This document shows positions 51,301-61,099 of a stretch of DNA of 64,000 nt, piece by piece (the stretch's first letter is position 1; each line of letters begins with the position of its first letter). The DNA comes from Apostichopus japonicus (Eukaryota; Echinodermata; Holothuroidea; Aspidochirotida; Stichopodidae): assembly GCF_037975245.1 (NCBI RefSeq), contig NC_092582.1, positions 14,486,077 through 14,550,076 of the forward strand, read 5' to 3'. Both the position numbers and the translations under genes were made by a program. Under the pieces are notes generated by a model that did not search any database, was not told where the DNA came from, and worked only from the letters and a program-made list of their open reading frames with translations.

Positions 51301-51935
51301 TCAATGTTCTCTTTATTTAGAATGTCATGAAAATATGCAATTCGTTTAGTGGAATTATTATTTTCCTCAGTGCAAAAAACAAAGGGATTAGATATTAACA
51401 AAGAACAAAAACACTGAGGCCTACAGCTCAATTGTCATGATGAAACCATTCATACTAAAACTGTTGCCAGATGCATTCACAAAATATCACCAAAATTCAA
51501 TAATTCATATCTTCGTCATACAGAAAGCTGCTAGGATGAAATTTTGACTTAAATTGTGTTTTTCTTTTAATTTCAAAATACGTCATAAAGTGAAAAGTGA
51601 AGAGCCTAGAGTCTCATCTTTTTTTTTATACTTTTTTTTAAACTTTTACTCGTTTTTACTTGTTTTTAGTTTTACTTTTTTTTTTTTTTACAGATGTTCG
51701 TGGTCTTCGAGAAACGAGTCTAACCGATTCACTGCAAGACGACACACAGTTATTGTTGCACGAGTATGTCAGTACAACACACGCCGCGGATAAGACACGG
51801 TTTGGTAAATTACTACTGCTTCTCCCCTCCGTCAGGAGCATCCACGCGAGATCTGTCGAGGAAGTCTTCTTTCGAAGTACGATAGGAAAGATTCCAATTG
51901 AGAGAGTCCTCGGCGATATGTTTAAAAGTACCTGA
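38089..51935 (+). CDS. NR2E-family nuclear receptor (PNR/tailless group)
   Basis: Coding exons are 38089-38292, 38921-39088, 47807-48142, 48458-48739, 50576-50737 and 51694-51935. From ATG 38109 they give about 457 residues (human NR2E3 has 410). The protein has an N-terminal Pro/Thr-rich stretch, a two-finger DNA-binding domain, a hinge longer than usual and a ligand-binding domain ending in the AF-2-like helix RVLGDMFKS. The ligand-binding domain resembles PNR/NR2E3 ([36 protein letters not shown]). AVQHERAPR after the fingers is shared by tailless and PNR. The P-box CDGCRG is tailless-like rather than PNR-like, so I leave the exact orthologue open. Such receptors are nuclear, usually repressors of neural or photoreceptor genes; that role is inferred from family only. 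All five internal introns are phase 1. Confidence 0.9.
38607..38880. mobile_element. GGATCC-type interspersed repeat in receptor intron 1
   Basis: Its right part, centred on GTCGGCTTCAACGACC, matches the element at 15185-15454, and its reverse complement matches the fragment at 9424-9510. The right end carries CCAGGATCCG; the left boundary near GGTTCGGATCAAGGG is approximate. It ends about 40 bp before the acceptor of the next exon. Confidence 0.45.
38921..39088 (+). CDS. NR2E exon: zinc fingers
   Basis: Acceptor ACATGCAG, donor G|GTGAGT, phase 1 to 1, 168 nt. It encodes [17 protein letters not shown] with the P-box CDGCR, then the second finger. The D-box spacing is CREGGVC (five residues between Cys), shorter than in remembered PNR (six) and TLX (seven). 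The usual PVDK-x-H before RNQC is replaced by VVDVAR. Confidence 0.93.
41363..41745. repeat. Diverged tandem duplication, about 200 bp
   Basis: The segment GAAGAATTAATCCAT ... CTTTTGGATAAATATCCTGCACC ... GGAACTTTAATTTAAT occurs twice in direct order, the first ending near 41575. The first copy has a G-rich insertion (41513-41540) that the second lacks. Confidence 0.75.
45090..45238. repeat. Long (TA)n array in receptor intron
   Basis: About 150 bp of TA dinucleotides with a few GTATAT and TTTATA interruptions. Open frames of alternating Tyr/Ile across it are artefacts. Confidence 0.95.
47807..48142 (+). CDS. NR2E exon: hinge
   Basis: Acceptor TCTTCAG, donor CAG|GTAAAA, phase 1 to 1, 336 nt. 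It begins AVQHERAPR, the conserved tail of NR2E DNA-binding domains, then a Pro/Ser/Tyr-rich hinge of about 100 residues with no family similarity I recognise. The hinge may accept a different set of partners from its relatives; that is inference. Confidence 0.88.
48243..48320. repeat. (TA)n array between receptor hinge and LBD exons
   Basis: About 80 bp of TA with two interruptions, in a 315-bp intron. It takes up a quarter of that intron. Confidence 0.95.
48458..48739 (+). CDS. NR2E exon: start of ligand-binding domain
   Basis: Acceptor TTCTTTTAG, donor G|GTAAGT, phase 1 to 1, 282 nt. It contains [19 protein letters not shown] and [19 protein letters not shown], the nuclear receptor LBD signature (helices 3-5), closest in my memory to PNR. 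Confidence 0.93.
50576..50737 (+). CDS. NR2E exon: mid ligand-binding domain
   Basis: Acceptor TTCCGCAG, donor G|GTAAAT, phase 1 to 1, 162 nt. It covers helices 7-8 with [31 protein letters not shown]; the second half closely matches the PNR/TLX segment TEFACMKAL. Confidence 0.9.
50951..51162 (-). mobile_element. tRNA-derived SINE, copy 3 (diverged head)
   Basis: The body and tail match the other two copies on the reverse strand, including the tail hairpin and the central ACTTCGGTCAGCTTGC-type segment. The tRNA-like head is eroded around box A. It sits in the last intron of the nuclear receptor gene, next to a (GTAT)n microsatellite at about 50905-50949. Confidence 0.75.
51694..51935 (+). 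CDS. NR2E exon: end of ligand-binding domain
   Basis: It follows a long T tract and ACAG. It encodes [30 protein letters not shown] and [19 protein letters not shown], ending in DMFKST and TGA. The LLLLLP block and the final helix are those of the NR2E subfamily. No AATAAA is seen in the next 1 kb. Confidence 0.92.
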
Positions 51936-53286
51936 TATATGAGGGAGTTAAGGTCATTTAAAAAAAAAACACTCCGTCATCATGTAACATATTGCCTCCA
52001 TAATTTTAGCGTGCTAAAACTTGCCAACAGAAATTTTGAATGAAGAGAAATAATTCCGAGTGGTTCTGATTCCTTCAAAGTATATTGCAACATGCAAATA
52101 GGGAATGGTAAATAATTTAAATATTCAAGACGGAAAAAAAATCGTTTCTTTAACATCCTAACAGTCGGGAGAATTTCATAAATAATGTCAGGCTCTTATT
52201 TGCATATAACCATATTTTTAAGTGGGAGGTGAGGGGTAGGGTGGTTTTAAGAGGATATTTGTTCTCAAATGACCTTTGACATGATTGTATTATACTGCCA
52301 TTGGCTGAAGTTGTATCAGGCTATAGCCCAGTGGTTTTATGAAGTTACTCCCAGTCAAATGATTGTTTGGGCCCTGAGTTAGGGTAAAGAAAGGTCAAGT
52401 GGAGCGGAGGGGTTGGTGCGGTTGAGTCAGAACAAGGGTCAAGAAAAAGCGTGACAAATTTGACTAAAATGAAGCTCTTTTCAACATCCTCAAAGTGGAT
52501 TAAGAAAGGTTTCTATTTCTCTAGCAAAATTTCAGAAAACAAGTTCGGATACTTTCAAGCAGCACAGGGATATGGAAACCCCTGTTTCACATATCCTGTG
52601 TTCACGATGTATGGCGACGAGTCGAGGCTCATCCCCCTTCTCAAATCGTTTCCCCGGTTATAAAGGCTGACATAGCGTATATTAACTTTACTCATTAAGG
52701 AAAATATATTAACATTTATTACGTATAATGTTTTACGTCAGAATTTCTTTTTATTTCGTATACTCAGTGCAAAATCTATATTGAGATCTACGACGTACTA
52801 GGAATATAAATTAATTGAACTTTTAATTAATAAGAGTGAAAATTGGCCTTTTGAGGGGGGGGGGGGAGGGGTGTCTAAACAATAATGAACAAGGGGGCTT
52901 TTAATCTTAAGCATGAAAAGCGACTGAAAGAAAGTCAGAAAAAATGGACACTTTCAAAAGAGAAAAAAATCTCATTCTTTAATGACTACGACTGCACGGG
53001 AACATGTTTGTATTTTATGTTGTAAATTTTCTTGCCTTTAATCAACGGAGGTCTGATTGTAGATTTGAAGACTTCCTAATTTGGGCGTAAATCAAGAAGT
53101 ACGTTGTTTAAATATGAATATAAATTCATAAATATATTGTTCCAGTTCATTAACGAGCATAGAACATGCATAAAGAGATCTGAAATGAATATTCAGCGTC
53201 TAGCCTATTTTAGAAAGATCAATTTTATCATCTCTATCGATCATGGTGTGACATGAACTAAAAAATAAATATTGACATTTTTGTAA

Positions 53287-53340
<54 letters not shown>

Positions 53341-53703
53341 AAGGAAATGAGAAAATGAGTAGTTAAGAAATCAGGTATGTCTGAAATAGTTCTTTTCGTT
53401 CAGTTTTTACATTTTTCTCCAAATATCAACGAACTACATAGTATTTAAAACGATGATGTATATATATGTATAAACAATATGAAGAAAAAAATGTAACAAT
53501 TTCCTCATTTATATACTTGCATGCAATTGGAGGGGAAACAGACAAATAAAAAAGCAACTGACATAGGCAAATGTCCTATGAATATTCACGAACGTGAGCT
53601 TGTTTTTATTCCTTTTCTTTCACTCCACGGCGACTTGGGACATAGAGTAAAACAGACAATAGCCTGGATGGGAGTAGCCTGGGAGAAATTAAGTATGCAG
53701 GGA
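51936..53703. other. 3' flank of the nuclear receptor
   Basis: No gene is supported. It contains a G run at about 52855-52868 and a (TAA)n microsatellite at 53286-53338. A 70-codon open frame at 52451-52663 has no recognisable features and is probably chance. Confidence 0.5.
53286..53338. repeat. (TAA)n microsatellite
   Basis: About 17 uninterrupted AAT units, downstream of the nuclear receptor. Confidence 0.97.
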
Positions 53704-54073
53704 CAAGGGCGTAGGAAACGGGGGGCTGGGGCGCCAGCCCCCCAGTGAAAAATGTGGAGGGGCGGAAGTATCATTCCGCCCCCCCGCTTCGCAAGTCAGA
53801 AAACCCCTTTTTCATTTCCATATGAGAAAAAAAAAATCTCATTTGGAGCACCAAATTGCATCTAAGGCCTGGTGAAAATACAAAATTAAGTTTACGAAAT
53901 GGAGTCGGTGTTGAAGTGTGCTATATTGCACCAAATTGCATCTGAGGCTATCTGGAAATGCAAAAAATTCCAAAGGGGAGGGGGACACCCCTCCCCTTAG
54001 ACACCTCCCCCAGGTCGGTCATCAGTCTTCAGCCCCCCCCCCCCCCACTCAAAAGTACCTTCCTACGCCACTG
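53704..54073. mobile_element. hAT-type MITE (family A), copy 2
   Basis: Same length (370 bp) and same sequence as 26825-27194 but in opposite orientation. It is flanked by a perfect 8-bp duplication, TGCAGGGA, at 53696-53703 and 54074-54081. It lies between the nuclear receptor and the minus-strand coiled-coil gene. Confidence 0.93.
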
Positions 54074-54643
54074 TGCAGGGATCAAACTTAGCCGTCAATT
54101 TCATTCTGAAACATTTCCCTACCCGTTCGACACAAATATATGGTTTCCAGTGTCAAAAAGAATGCGGGAACTCTCTAACTTGGAGCTGTTTACTTTCACC
54201 ACGTGCTCAGAGGAGTCCCATGCTATACTCGAATTTTGCAACAACAGCCTTCTTTCTCCCCTTTCCCCTCCCTCGTCCCCTATCACCCCTCAACGGTTGC
54301 TCCTTTTCAGGGAGAACTGAAGGTGATCAACGCCCGGGCAAACACCGTCTTTGACCTCAGTGACGCCCCTCCCAAAACAATTCTGAATACAATTAACCTA
54401 AACTGCTTCTTACATAAACCATGGACCAACTTGTACGCAAGCATATGCTAAACAGTGGGTTCGAAGTTAGCAGAGTATTGAGGCTAACCGGGGCCCTCAT
54501 CACACTTGGCCCTCGGGAACTGAAAGATCACCTACTGTTGAATACTCGTGTGAGATTGAAAGGTGGGGAGGGGTAAGGGGGGGGGTGGTAAACATCACCG
54601 ACACGTCCTGGTTACTGCCTGATTAGTAACAAATGGGTTGCAT

Positions 54644-55942
54644 CTATTCGTCATTCTCTCCCGTCATAACCTCGTACGCTTGCGTAAGTTTCTTTCGGTC
54701 AGTTTTCCTGTAAAATATAGTCTCTAATTCTTGTATCTTCTCATTGATGACAGCAATGTCTTTGGCTAACTCCGACCTTTCATACGCTAGTTGATTCGAT
54801 CTACTCACAGCTTTACGCATATCTTCGTATTCTTCTTCCAGACCTACCTTTTCCTTTTCTTTCACATTCAGATCATGCTCATTTAATTTGACACTTTTCG
54901 TCAAGGATTTCAATTTCTTACTCAAAATTTCTAAATCCTTCCGAATGCCGAGGATGTTATCCAGATCTTTCGTAATGTCGGTGACATTTTTGTTCATGAA
55001 AAGGATCCTCTTACGTTCTTGGATTTCTTGTTCCGTCGAAGTCAATTCCGAAGTTATGCTTCTCTGCAGCGTCGTTAATTTATACACCTCCGAATCCAAT
55101 TGCTTGATACGATCACGCATCTCACGGCATTTCACACGGACTCGCTTTTCCACAATTCCACTAAGTATGTTCCCATGTTCTAATTCTAACGTGTTATACT
55201 CTTCCTGTTTCAGTCTTTGCAGTCTTTTGGTTTTGATTAGCTTGAACTGAATATCTTCCAGATAGATCTGATCGTTGGCCCGCCATTTTCCCATCAGATG
55301 GAAAACAAAGTGAAACTTTTGAAATAAATCTGGAAACAACTGCAGGACTGGAAATCGTTTCGTGTCGCAAGTCTCGGCGACTTCCAAAGAAAATTTATCG
55401 GAACTGAATAATTTGATATCTACCCCGGCATCCGACTGAGATATTAATTCTTCGATGGCGTTTAAAGTTCCTTTTAATTCCAAATTTGTCGATCGGGCCC
55501 ATTTCAATTCGAATTCTCCTTCGAGGGACTGATAGTTTCGACAAAATGTCTGTACGATATCGTACAGATCACGGACATCTTCGAGCGTCTCTGCTAATAA
55601 TTTAATAGTTCTTTGGTAAGAAACTGAAAACGATTGAAGATCTTTGGTGAAACCTGCTTCCCGGACACCTCCTGGTCGACGAACCTCCGAACATGTTCGT
55701 ATGAATAAATCCAATTCCTGGAAACCTCCAATTTTGGGGACTAAAGTCTTTACTCGCTTTACGCGGTGTTTACTTTTAAAGATTTCTTCGATATGAATCA
55801 AATATTGGATGGGATCGATACCACCAAAGAATAACTTTTCAACTTTTGTGATCAGTTTTGTCTTATAAATTTTCAGAGTTCGGTCGATAAAGTCATACAC
55901 ATCTTGAATTGTAGGAGGAGGGTCGTTGCCTTGCCACGTCAT
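54644..55942 (-). CDS. Intronless coiled-coil protein, unknown function
   Basis: A single uninterrupted frame on the minus strand, about 432 residues from the Met at 55942; an upstream in-frame Met at 55996 would add 18. I prefer 55942 because the product then starts MTWQGNDPPPT, with ordinary composition, whereas the extra residues are hydrophobic and poly-Ser/Phe. Residues 1 to about 225 look globular and helical, with no motif I know. Residues about 225-420 are highly charged with heptad-like spacing and are predicted coiled coil, rich in KLK, EKE and RKDLE patterns. There is no signal peptide or membrane segment. Codon use and GC are gene-like and unlike the flanks. It could be a retrogene or a single-exon cytoskeletal or ciliary protein, but I do not recognise a family. 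Confidence 0.75.
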   Translation of the reverse strand: MTWQGNDPPPTIQDVYDFIDRTLKIYKTKLITKVEKLFFGGIDPIQYLIHIEEIFKSKHRVKRVKTLVPKIGGFQELDLFIRTCSEVRRPGGVREAGFTKDLQSFSVSYQRTIKLLAETLEDVRDLYDIVQTFCRNYQSLEGEFELKWARSTNLELKGTLNAIEELISQSDAGVDIKLFSSDKFSLEVAETCDTKRFPVLQLFPDLFQKFHFVFHLMGKWRANDQIYLEDIQFKLIKTKRLQRLKQEEYNTLELEHGNILSGIVEKRVRVKCREMRDRIKQLDSEVYKLTTLQRSITSELTSTEQEIQERKRILFMNKNVTDITKDLDNILGIRKDLEILSKKLKSLTKSVKLNEHDLNVKEKEKVGLEEEYEDMRKAVSRSNQLAYERSELAKDIAVINEKIQELETIFYRKTDRKKLTQAYEVMTGENDE

Positions 55943-56900
55943 ATTAAAGTTCAAATGAAAAAAACTGGAACTTTTATTTAAGAAAACTTGAGTCACTGGC
56001 TATTGTAGCAGTTGCGGTTATTTCAACTGAAATCTTGTGGTTTATCAAATCCAAGCGGTAACTAGTTGCATAGGTTAAAGTATAGCATCGAGACGAGGCA
56101 CTCCATGATATGTTCAAATATGTAATTTGGTGAAACAGACATTTAAAGGTGGGCCTTATTCCATTCGAAAAGCAAAGCAAACAATAACAAGAGAAGAAAA
56201 AGAGAGCAAAATATGCTGTTACGACTTCTAACCTTCAAAACAAACTTTGTCAATGCTGTCTTGTGTGTAGGCTATACATCGAAACTACGAACAGATAAGA
56301 TACAAATCGTGCCGCGAATAATCATCATCTTCGTTACACAGTTTTTATTGTCCCGTCGCACAAATGTTTTTCCACTTTTCTTTTCGTCTTTGTGCTGGTC
56401 ATGACCATGAAAAACAACTCGTTTCATAACAACATGAATAAGGTATATAGTAAGGAAGGCTAACATTACTGAAGTCAAAGAAGTCAAATTTGTCCAGAGA
56501 AATAGGTATAAGCAGTCCCACACGGTTGTAGATGTACCATGCTTTGTTGTGGATACCCATGGCCTGTTTTCTTTGAGATGTGGGGGATCAATAGTGTTCC
56601 CAGTGTACCCCCTAGTGACTATTGTACTGACATATAAATGGATATTGATTGGGGGAGATGCCTACAGATTTAGAATAGTACCGTTACATGTTAAATACTG
56701 CAATTGATAAGGAACTTTTGTCTACCTACATGATCGAACAAAAGCCCCGTAGGTACAAGACTTTTCCAGAGCTATATTGGGACAGAAAAGTATTTCGACC
56801 GCTGGGAGGGGTTAGACAATAGATAGCGAAAGAAACTGGGCGGGAACAAATGTTATACCTAAAATCAGAATAAGAAGTGACTCTCCTGCTTTGAAATACA

Positions 56901-56999
<99 letters not shown>

Positions 57000-58671
57000 A
57001 TATCCGGGTTTCTTAATGAGAACGTTGTGTCTATATACATCATCATATCTTCCCGCTCAATGCTATGCAGACGAAAACTACGACCAAGGGTTTTTTGTTT
57101 CAAATGGGGAATATGAAATACCTTCCCTTGGGGTAAGGGGGTGTGGAAGGGGGAGGGGGGTTGGAGATGGAAAGGGTTGGGTGGGGCTATCGACCAATGT
57201 TTTATTTCTGTAGTGGATAGGGGGGGGGGGATAGTCGTGACTACGCAACTGCATGTTAAAAGTGGTTTTCGGTATGCAATAAAATGATTGCAATGAAAAG
57301 ATTTAAAACGTCATTTTAATTAGTTCTTTTATATTGTTGCTAATTTCTTGTTCAATTAAATTTCTACTAGATACATTATATGCATGCATATGAATCCATA
57401 ATAATCTCGTATAAACCAATACAAATCTTTGGCCAGTAAATCATTTCTAATATTATGTATATTAACTTTATTAATTATCACAGGTTACTTCCAATTCTCC
57501 CATATATAACCATCTTCGAAGCACCAAACACCCAGATTATAACTTAAGTCTAAGCAATGACTGTCCACACACGTTGTTCTTTAATCGCTCACATGTTATG
57601 ATCTGCATTAATCTTCGAAAATATTCAAATAACAGAATAACTAGATTCAATTCAGAACGAAAATTTCACAACACCTTTATGCATTTGCAATATTTAATGA
57701 AATACTTATGGGTGGTTTTAGTAATACTAATAGGTCTCAAACACAGACCCAGGAAGGGAGGTGGGCTGGTGGGGGGGGGGGGGGTTGAAATAGAAATCTT
57801 GGCTACATTTTGATACAAACCAGTGACATCATGATAAAAAAAAAATTCTGTATTATGTACTAACTGAGGTGTAAAACCCTTAGCTGGTGAAGTTCCATAT
57901 CACATGTGACCTTGGTAGGGGTACCACTAAGCAATAAATTAACATATTTTACCCCCTCCCCTATCTCCCCCCAAAAAATACAATTCTGGATGTTTAATAT
58001 CTGCAAGATAAAATACAGAATGCAAGAGAATGTCTAATTTAACAAACAGATACATAGTTTTAACTGTGTAAGTGTGTGTGTGTGTGTGTGTGTGGAAGTT
58101 CAGGTCAAAGGTTAGAAACACAGACACATAAGGTTTGTGTACATACCTTGTCTTTTAGCTAAACACACATGCAATCCCACACACTGTGGAGTATTTTCTC
58201 CTAAGTTTCCATTTTTGGTGAGTGATTTTGCTTAATACCTGAAAACATATTTTCAAGTATAAGGGAGACTTTCAACTTATTTATACCACCATAATTTCAT
58301 ACAATAATATAGTGCCATTTCCTATAAAGTTCATGTAAATCTCTGCTGTGGTTTCCTTTACAGATATTCCACTGGAATCTCTGAACTGTCTTAGTCATCT
58401 GAGAAAGTTTGTTAAAATCCCAAATTAAAGAATCATGACATCGTTAAGTTACGGAATGTGAAGATAGAGACATCGGGATCATGTGATGAAAATCTTTCAG
58501 CAAATTAACATCCAATTCTGGTCACCGAAATATGTTACTGGTTACCACATTCGCAGTTACTGAACCGATACAACCCTTATAACTAGTCAATGGCTCAAAT
58601 TATAACTTTAAATCAAACTAAAATAAAACTGTTAGCAAACTGCTTGTCCACTAGACAGCTATGTAAGAGAA
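55943..58671. other. Intergenic DNA upstream of the coiled-coil gene
   Basis: No exon is supported. The promoter of the minus-strand gene should lie in about 55943-56400. It also holds a (TAAA)n microsatellite at 56900-57002 (about 26 units), G runs near 57218 and 57765-57783, and a (TG)n run at 58073-58095. Confidence 0.5.
56900..57002. repeat. (TAAA)n microsatellite
   Basis: About 26 uninterrupted AAAT units. On the minus strand it gives a repeating Ile/Tyr/Leu/Phe frame, which is not a gene. Confidence 0.97.
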
Positions 58672-58797
58672 TGTGTAAAAGTAAGTTGGCCTGACGTTTC
58701 GATCCTAGCAGGATCTTCTTCAGAGGCTGAAGAGGCTTTTAGCCTCTGAAGAAGATCCTGCTAGGATCGAAACATCAGGCCAACTTACTTTTACACA
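58672..58797. repeat. Near-perfect 57-bp inverted repeat
   Basis: Arms 58672-58728 and 58741-58797 are reverse complements with one mismatch, separated by a 12-bp loop. Each arm carries TTCAGAGGCT at the inner end and TGTGTAAAAGTAAG at the outer end. A single diverged copy of the right arm is at 63935-63991. The layout fits two inverted terminal pieces of one mobile element, possibly Penelope-like. Confidence 0.85.
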
Positions 58798-59869
58798 AAT
58801 AATAACTTTAATAGGAAACTGAAATGTTTTAGTTTAACGATAAAAATATGTAATACTGTGAAGATTGAGAAAGAAAGAAAATCTGTTAATAATCTTTATG
58901 GTTTGCACTGTTTGCTGAGGTATAAAGATTGCGAAATTTATTCACTGGAAGATTTTTTTTATTTAACTGATCAACTGTGATGTCACCTAGCAACATCACC
59001 AGTTAAGTTTTGGTTTTCTTTCCTAATTTTTTATTTAGAATTGCAGTCTTGTTAGACTCTCACGAAATGGCTTCATCATTCCTGACCTAATCATAGACCA
59101 GATCTTGTTAAAGTATGTTTCTAGCAATTAACAGATCTCTCTGACGAAGGTATTGTTTTTTGTTGTTGTTCGTTTCGAAGTTAATGATGATAGCTACAAT
59201 AATAGCCGACTGCAAAAACTCAAAGAATAAGAAGAAAAAAAAACGTAACAATACAACATTCATTTATTATTGCCTATGGAACTAATTTTCCTTGCTACTT
59301 ATAACATGCAACAATGCAAACTAACAAATTTTGCTGACGTTACCAATTTTAAGTTTTCAAGGCACTGGACTCATGAAAGACAGACTAAAAGAAGAAACTT
59401 TCTTTGACACTGTGTTATATCTGACCAAGTGACCATTTTAAGTGGAATGTTATCAACTAGATTGCTGAGTTAGTGACTTAAAAGGTAGGCTGTATTGGCC
59501 CCAAAATATGCTAGATATTTCAAATATGGTCACCTTTGGGCAAAATTCTTTAACTGTTTTTATTACAACCTTTGAGGAAATTTTTCCTCACTGGGACATT
59601 CAGTTATCCTGTGTGTTCTTTAACGATGTCTGAGAACAATTTGGAGAGTAAAGACCTCCAGGAAAGTACTTTTTGGAGACTTCTAGCAATTATAGCCATG
59701 CTATAATTTGGGACCTATACTGACTACCTTTAATACTTCCATCGTTACCGTAGTATTCAAAGGATGCTAAATTACATAGAATCTAATTTTTTGAAAGGCC
59801 TTCTCTCATCATTTCTTACATAATGTGTATGAACTTTTGGATATGTAGTCGAGCAAAAAAGTATGATAT

Positions 59870-60190
59870 TAAACTTATATAAGTAATGTAATATGAAATG
59901 TAATGTGTATTAAATTTTGTCACTGAGTTGACCACAATGTATCACATTAAACCACATGTATAGGTTATTCAATATAAAATGTAATATATATGAAACCTGG
60001 ATATATAGCTGACCAAAAATTATCATATTACACATGTATAGGTTATGTTATATTAAACATAATATGCATGCATTAACCATGTATAGGTTATGGAATATTG
60101 AACGTAATATACAAGAATTAACCACGCATAGGTTATGGAATATTCAATGTGATATGTATGAAATTTGGATATTAACCTGACCAAAAATGA
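59870..60190. repeat. Degenerate tandem repeat, ATGTATAGGTTAT motif
   Basis: The motif (AC)ATGTATAGGTTAT followed by AATAT...AA.GTAATAT recurs about four times, at intervals of roughly 50-100 bp, with linked GACCAAAAAT segments. It is a worn minisatellite. Confidence 0.6.
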
Positions 60191-61008
60191 CTATATTTGT
60201 AAAGTATGTATATTTCTAGTTATACCTCCATTGTAATAATTATCGATAACACAATCTAAAAAAATACCTCAGTGAATATTGCAACACTTTAAAACAAATC
60301 ATTCAAATCCATCATAAAAACAGCCATTTGCATTATCTCTTTATTATCCTCATTATCCTTTTGTCGCAAAATATTCATTCTAGTTCTGACCACATTCACT
60401 TGAATAACAAGTCCAATGAGTCTGTAGAGATGGCAATACATACTTATTTCAAATCAAACGGATGCACAATTGGTTAGCAACTAAACTTTCTTAGTCTTTA
60501 AAACAAGACTTAATTTCAGCCCTGAATCTTATATCCAAATTAAATGATGGACTGAATTTCATCTACTGTACTAAAATAGTGGCATATATGCAAAGTCCAA
60601 ATTGGGTTTATACTCTCTGCTGTAGTAACATCATTTATCAAGGTATTTTAACATATTCAAATGTGACATCATTGCAGCCAACCAAATTAACGATTTTGTG
60701 TTCAAAGTCCATCAGTACGGTGGGAGAGGTTATGTTGAGAACACATGCAGCTGTGTTGACTTTGGTTAACCACAAAAAGTACACAAAAGTTGGAAAGGAC
60801 TTAAACAGCTGGTTTTAAAAAACAGAAAAAGAGAAAGAATAAAGACAATGATAACTACATTACAGAAAATGAATGATAAATTTTCAATATAATCTGTCTA
60901 GCCCTTGCAAGGCACAATTCTAAAAGACTTTTGTTGATTTTGGTAGTAGTAGTAGTAGAAGTTTTAAGGCATTTATAGAGTTTTGTAGACTGGACTTGAT
61001 AAGGCACT

Positions 61009-61099
61009 TTAGTCATCCCTGTTCTCCAGAATGACTTTGAAAGAAAACGGACAAAAGGCGTAGCCTTCGCCTCGAAAGAACTTGCTCTGAAACTCCACC
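61009..61099 (-). CDS. ATP6V0A: V-ATPase a terminal exon
   Basis: A 91-nt exon. Acceptor TACAG at 61102-61100. It completes the Trp codon, then [20 protein letters not shown] and the stop. The conserved W-VEFQ-KF-GxGYxFxPFSF end of the a subunit is clear. A minus-strand AATAAA (plus-strand TTTATT) is at 60340-60345, about 660 nt beyond the stop, and could be its poly(A) signal. Confidence 0.92.

Noticed and set aside
56726-57103. 125-codon minus-strand frame
   Set aside because: Its middle is the (TAAA)n microsatellite read as a repeating Leu/Phe/Ile/Tyr peptide, and the flanks show no family similarity.
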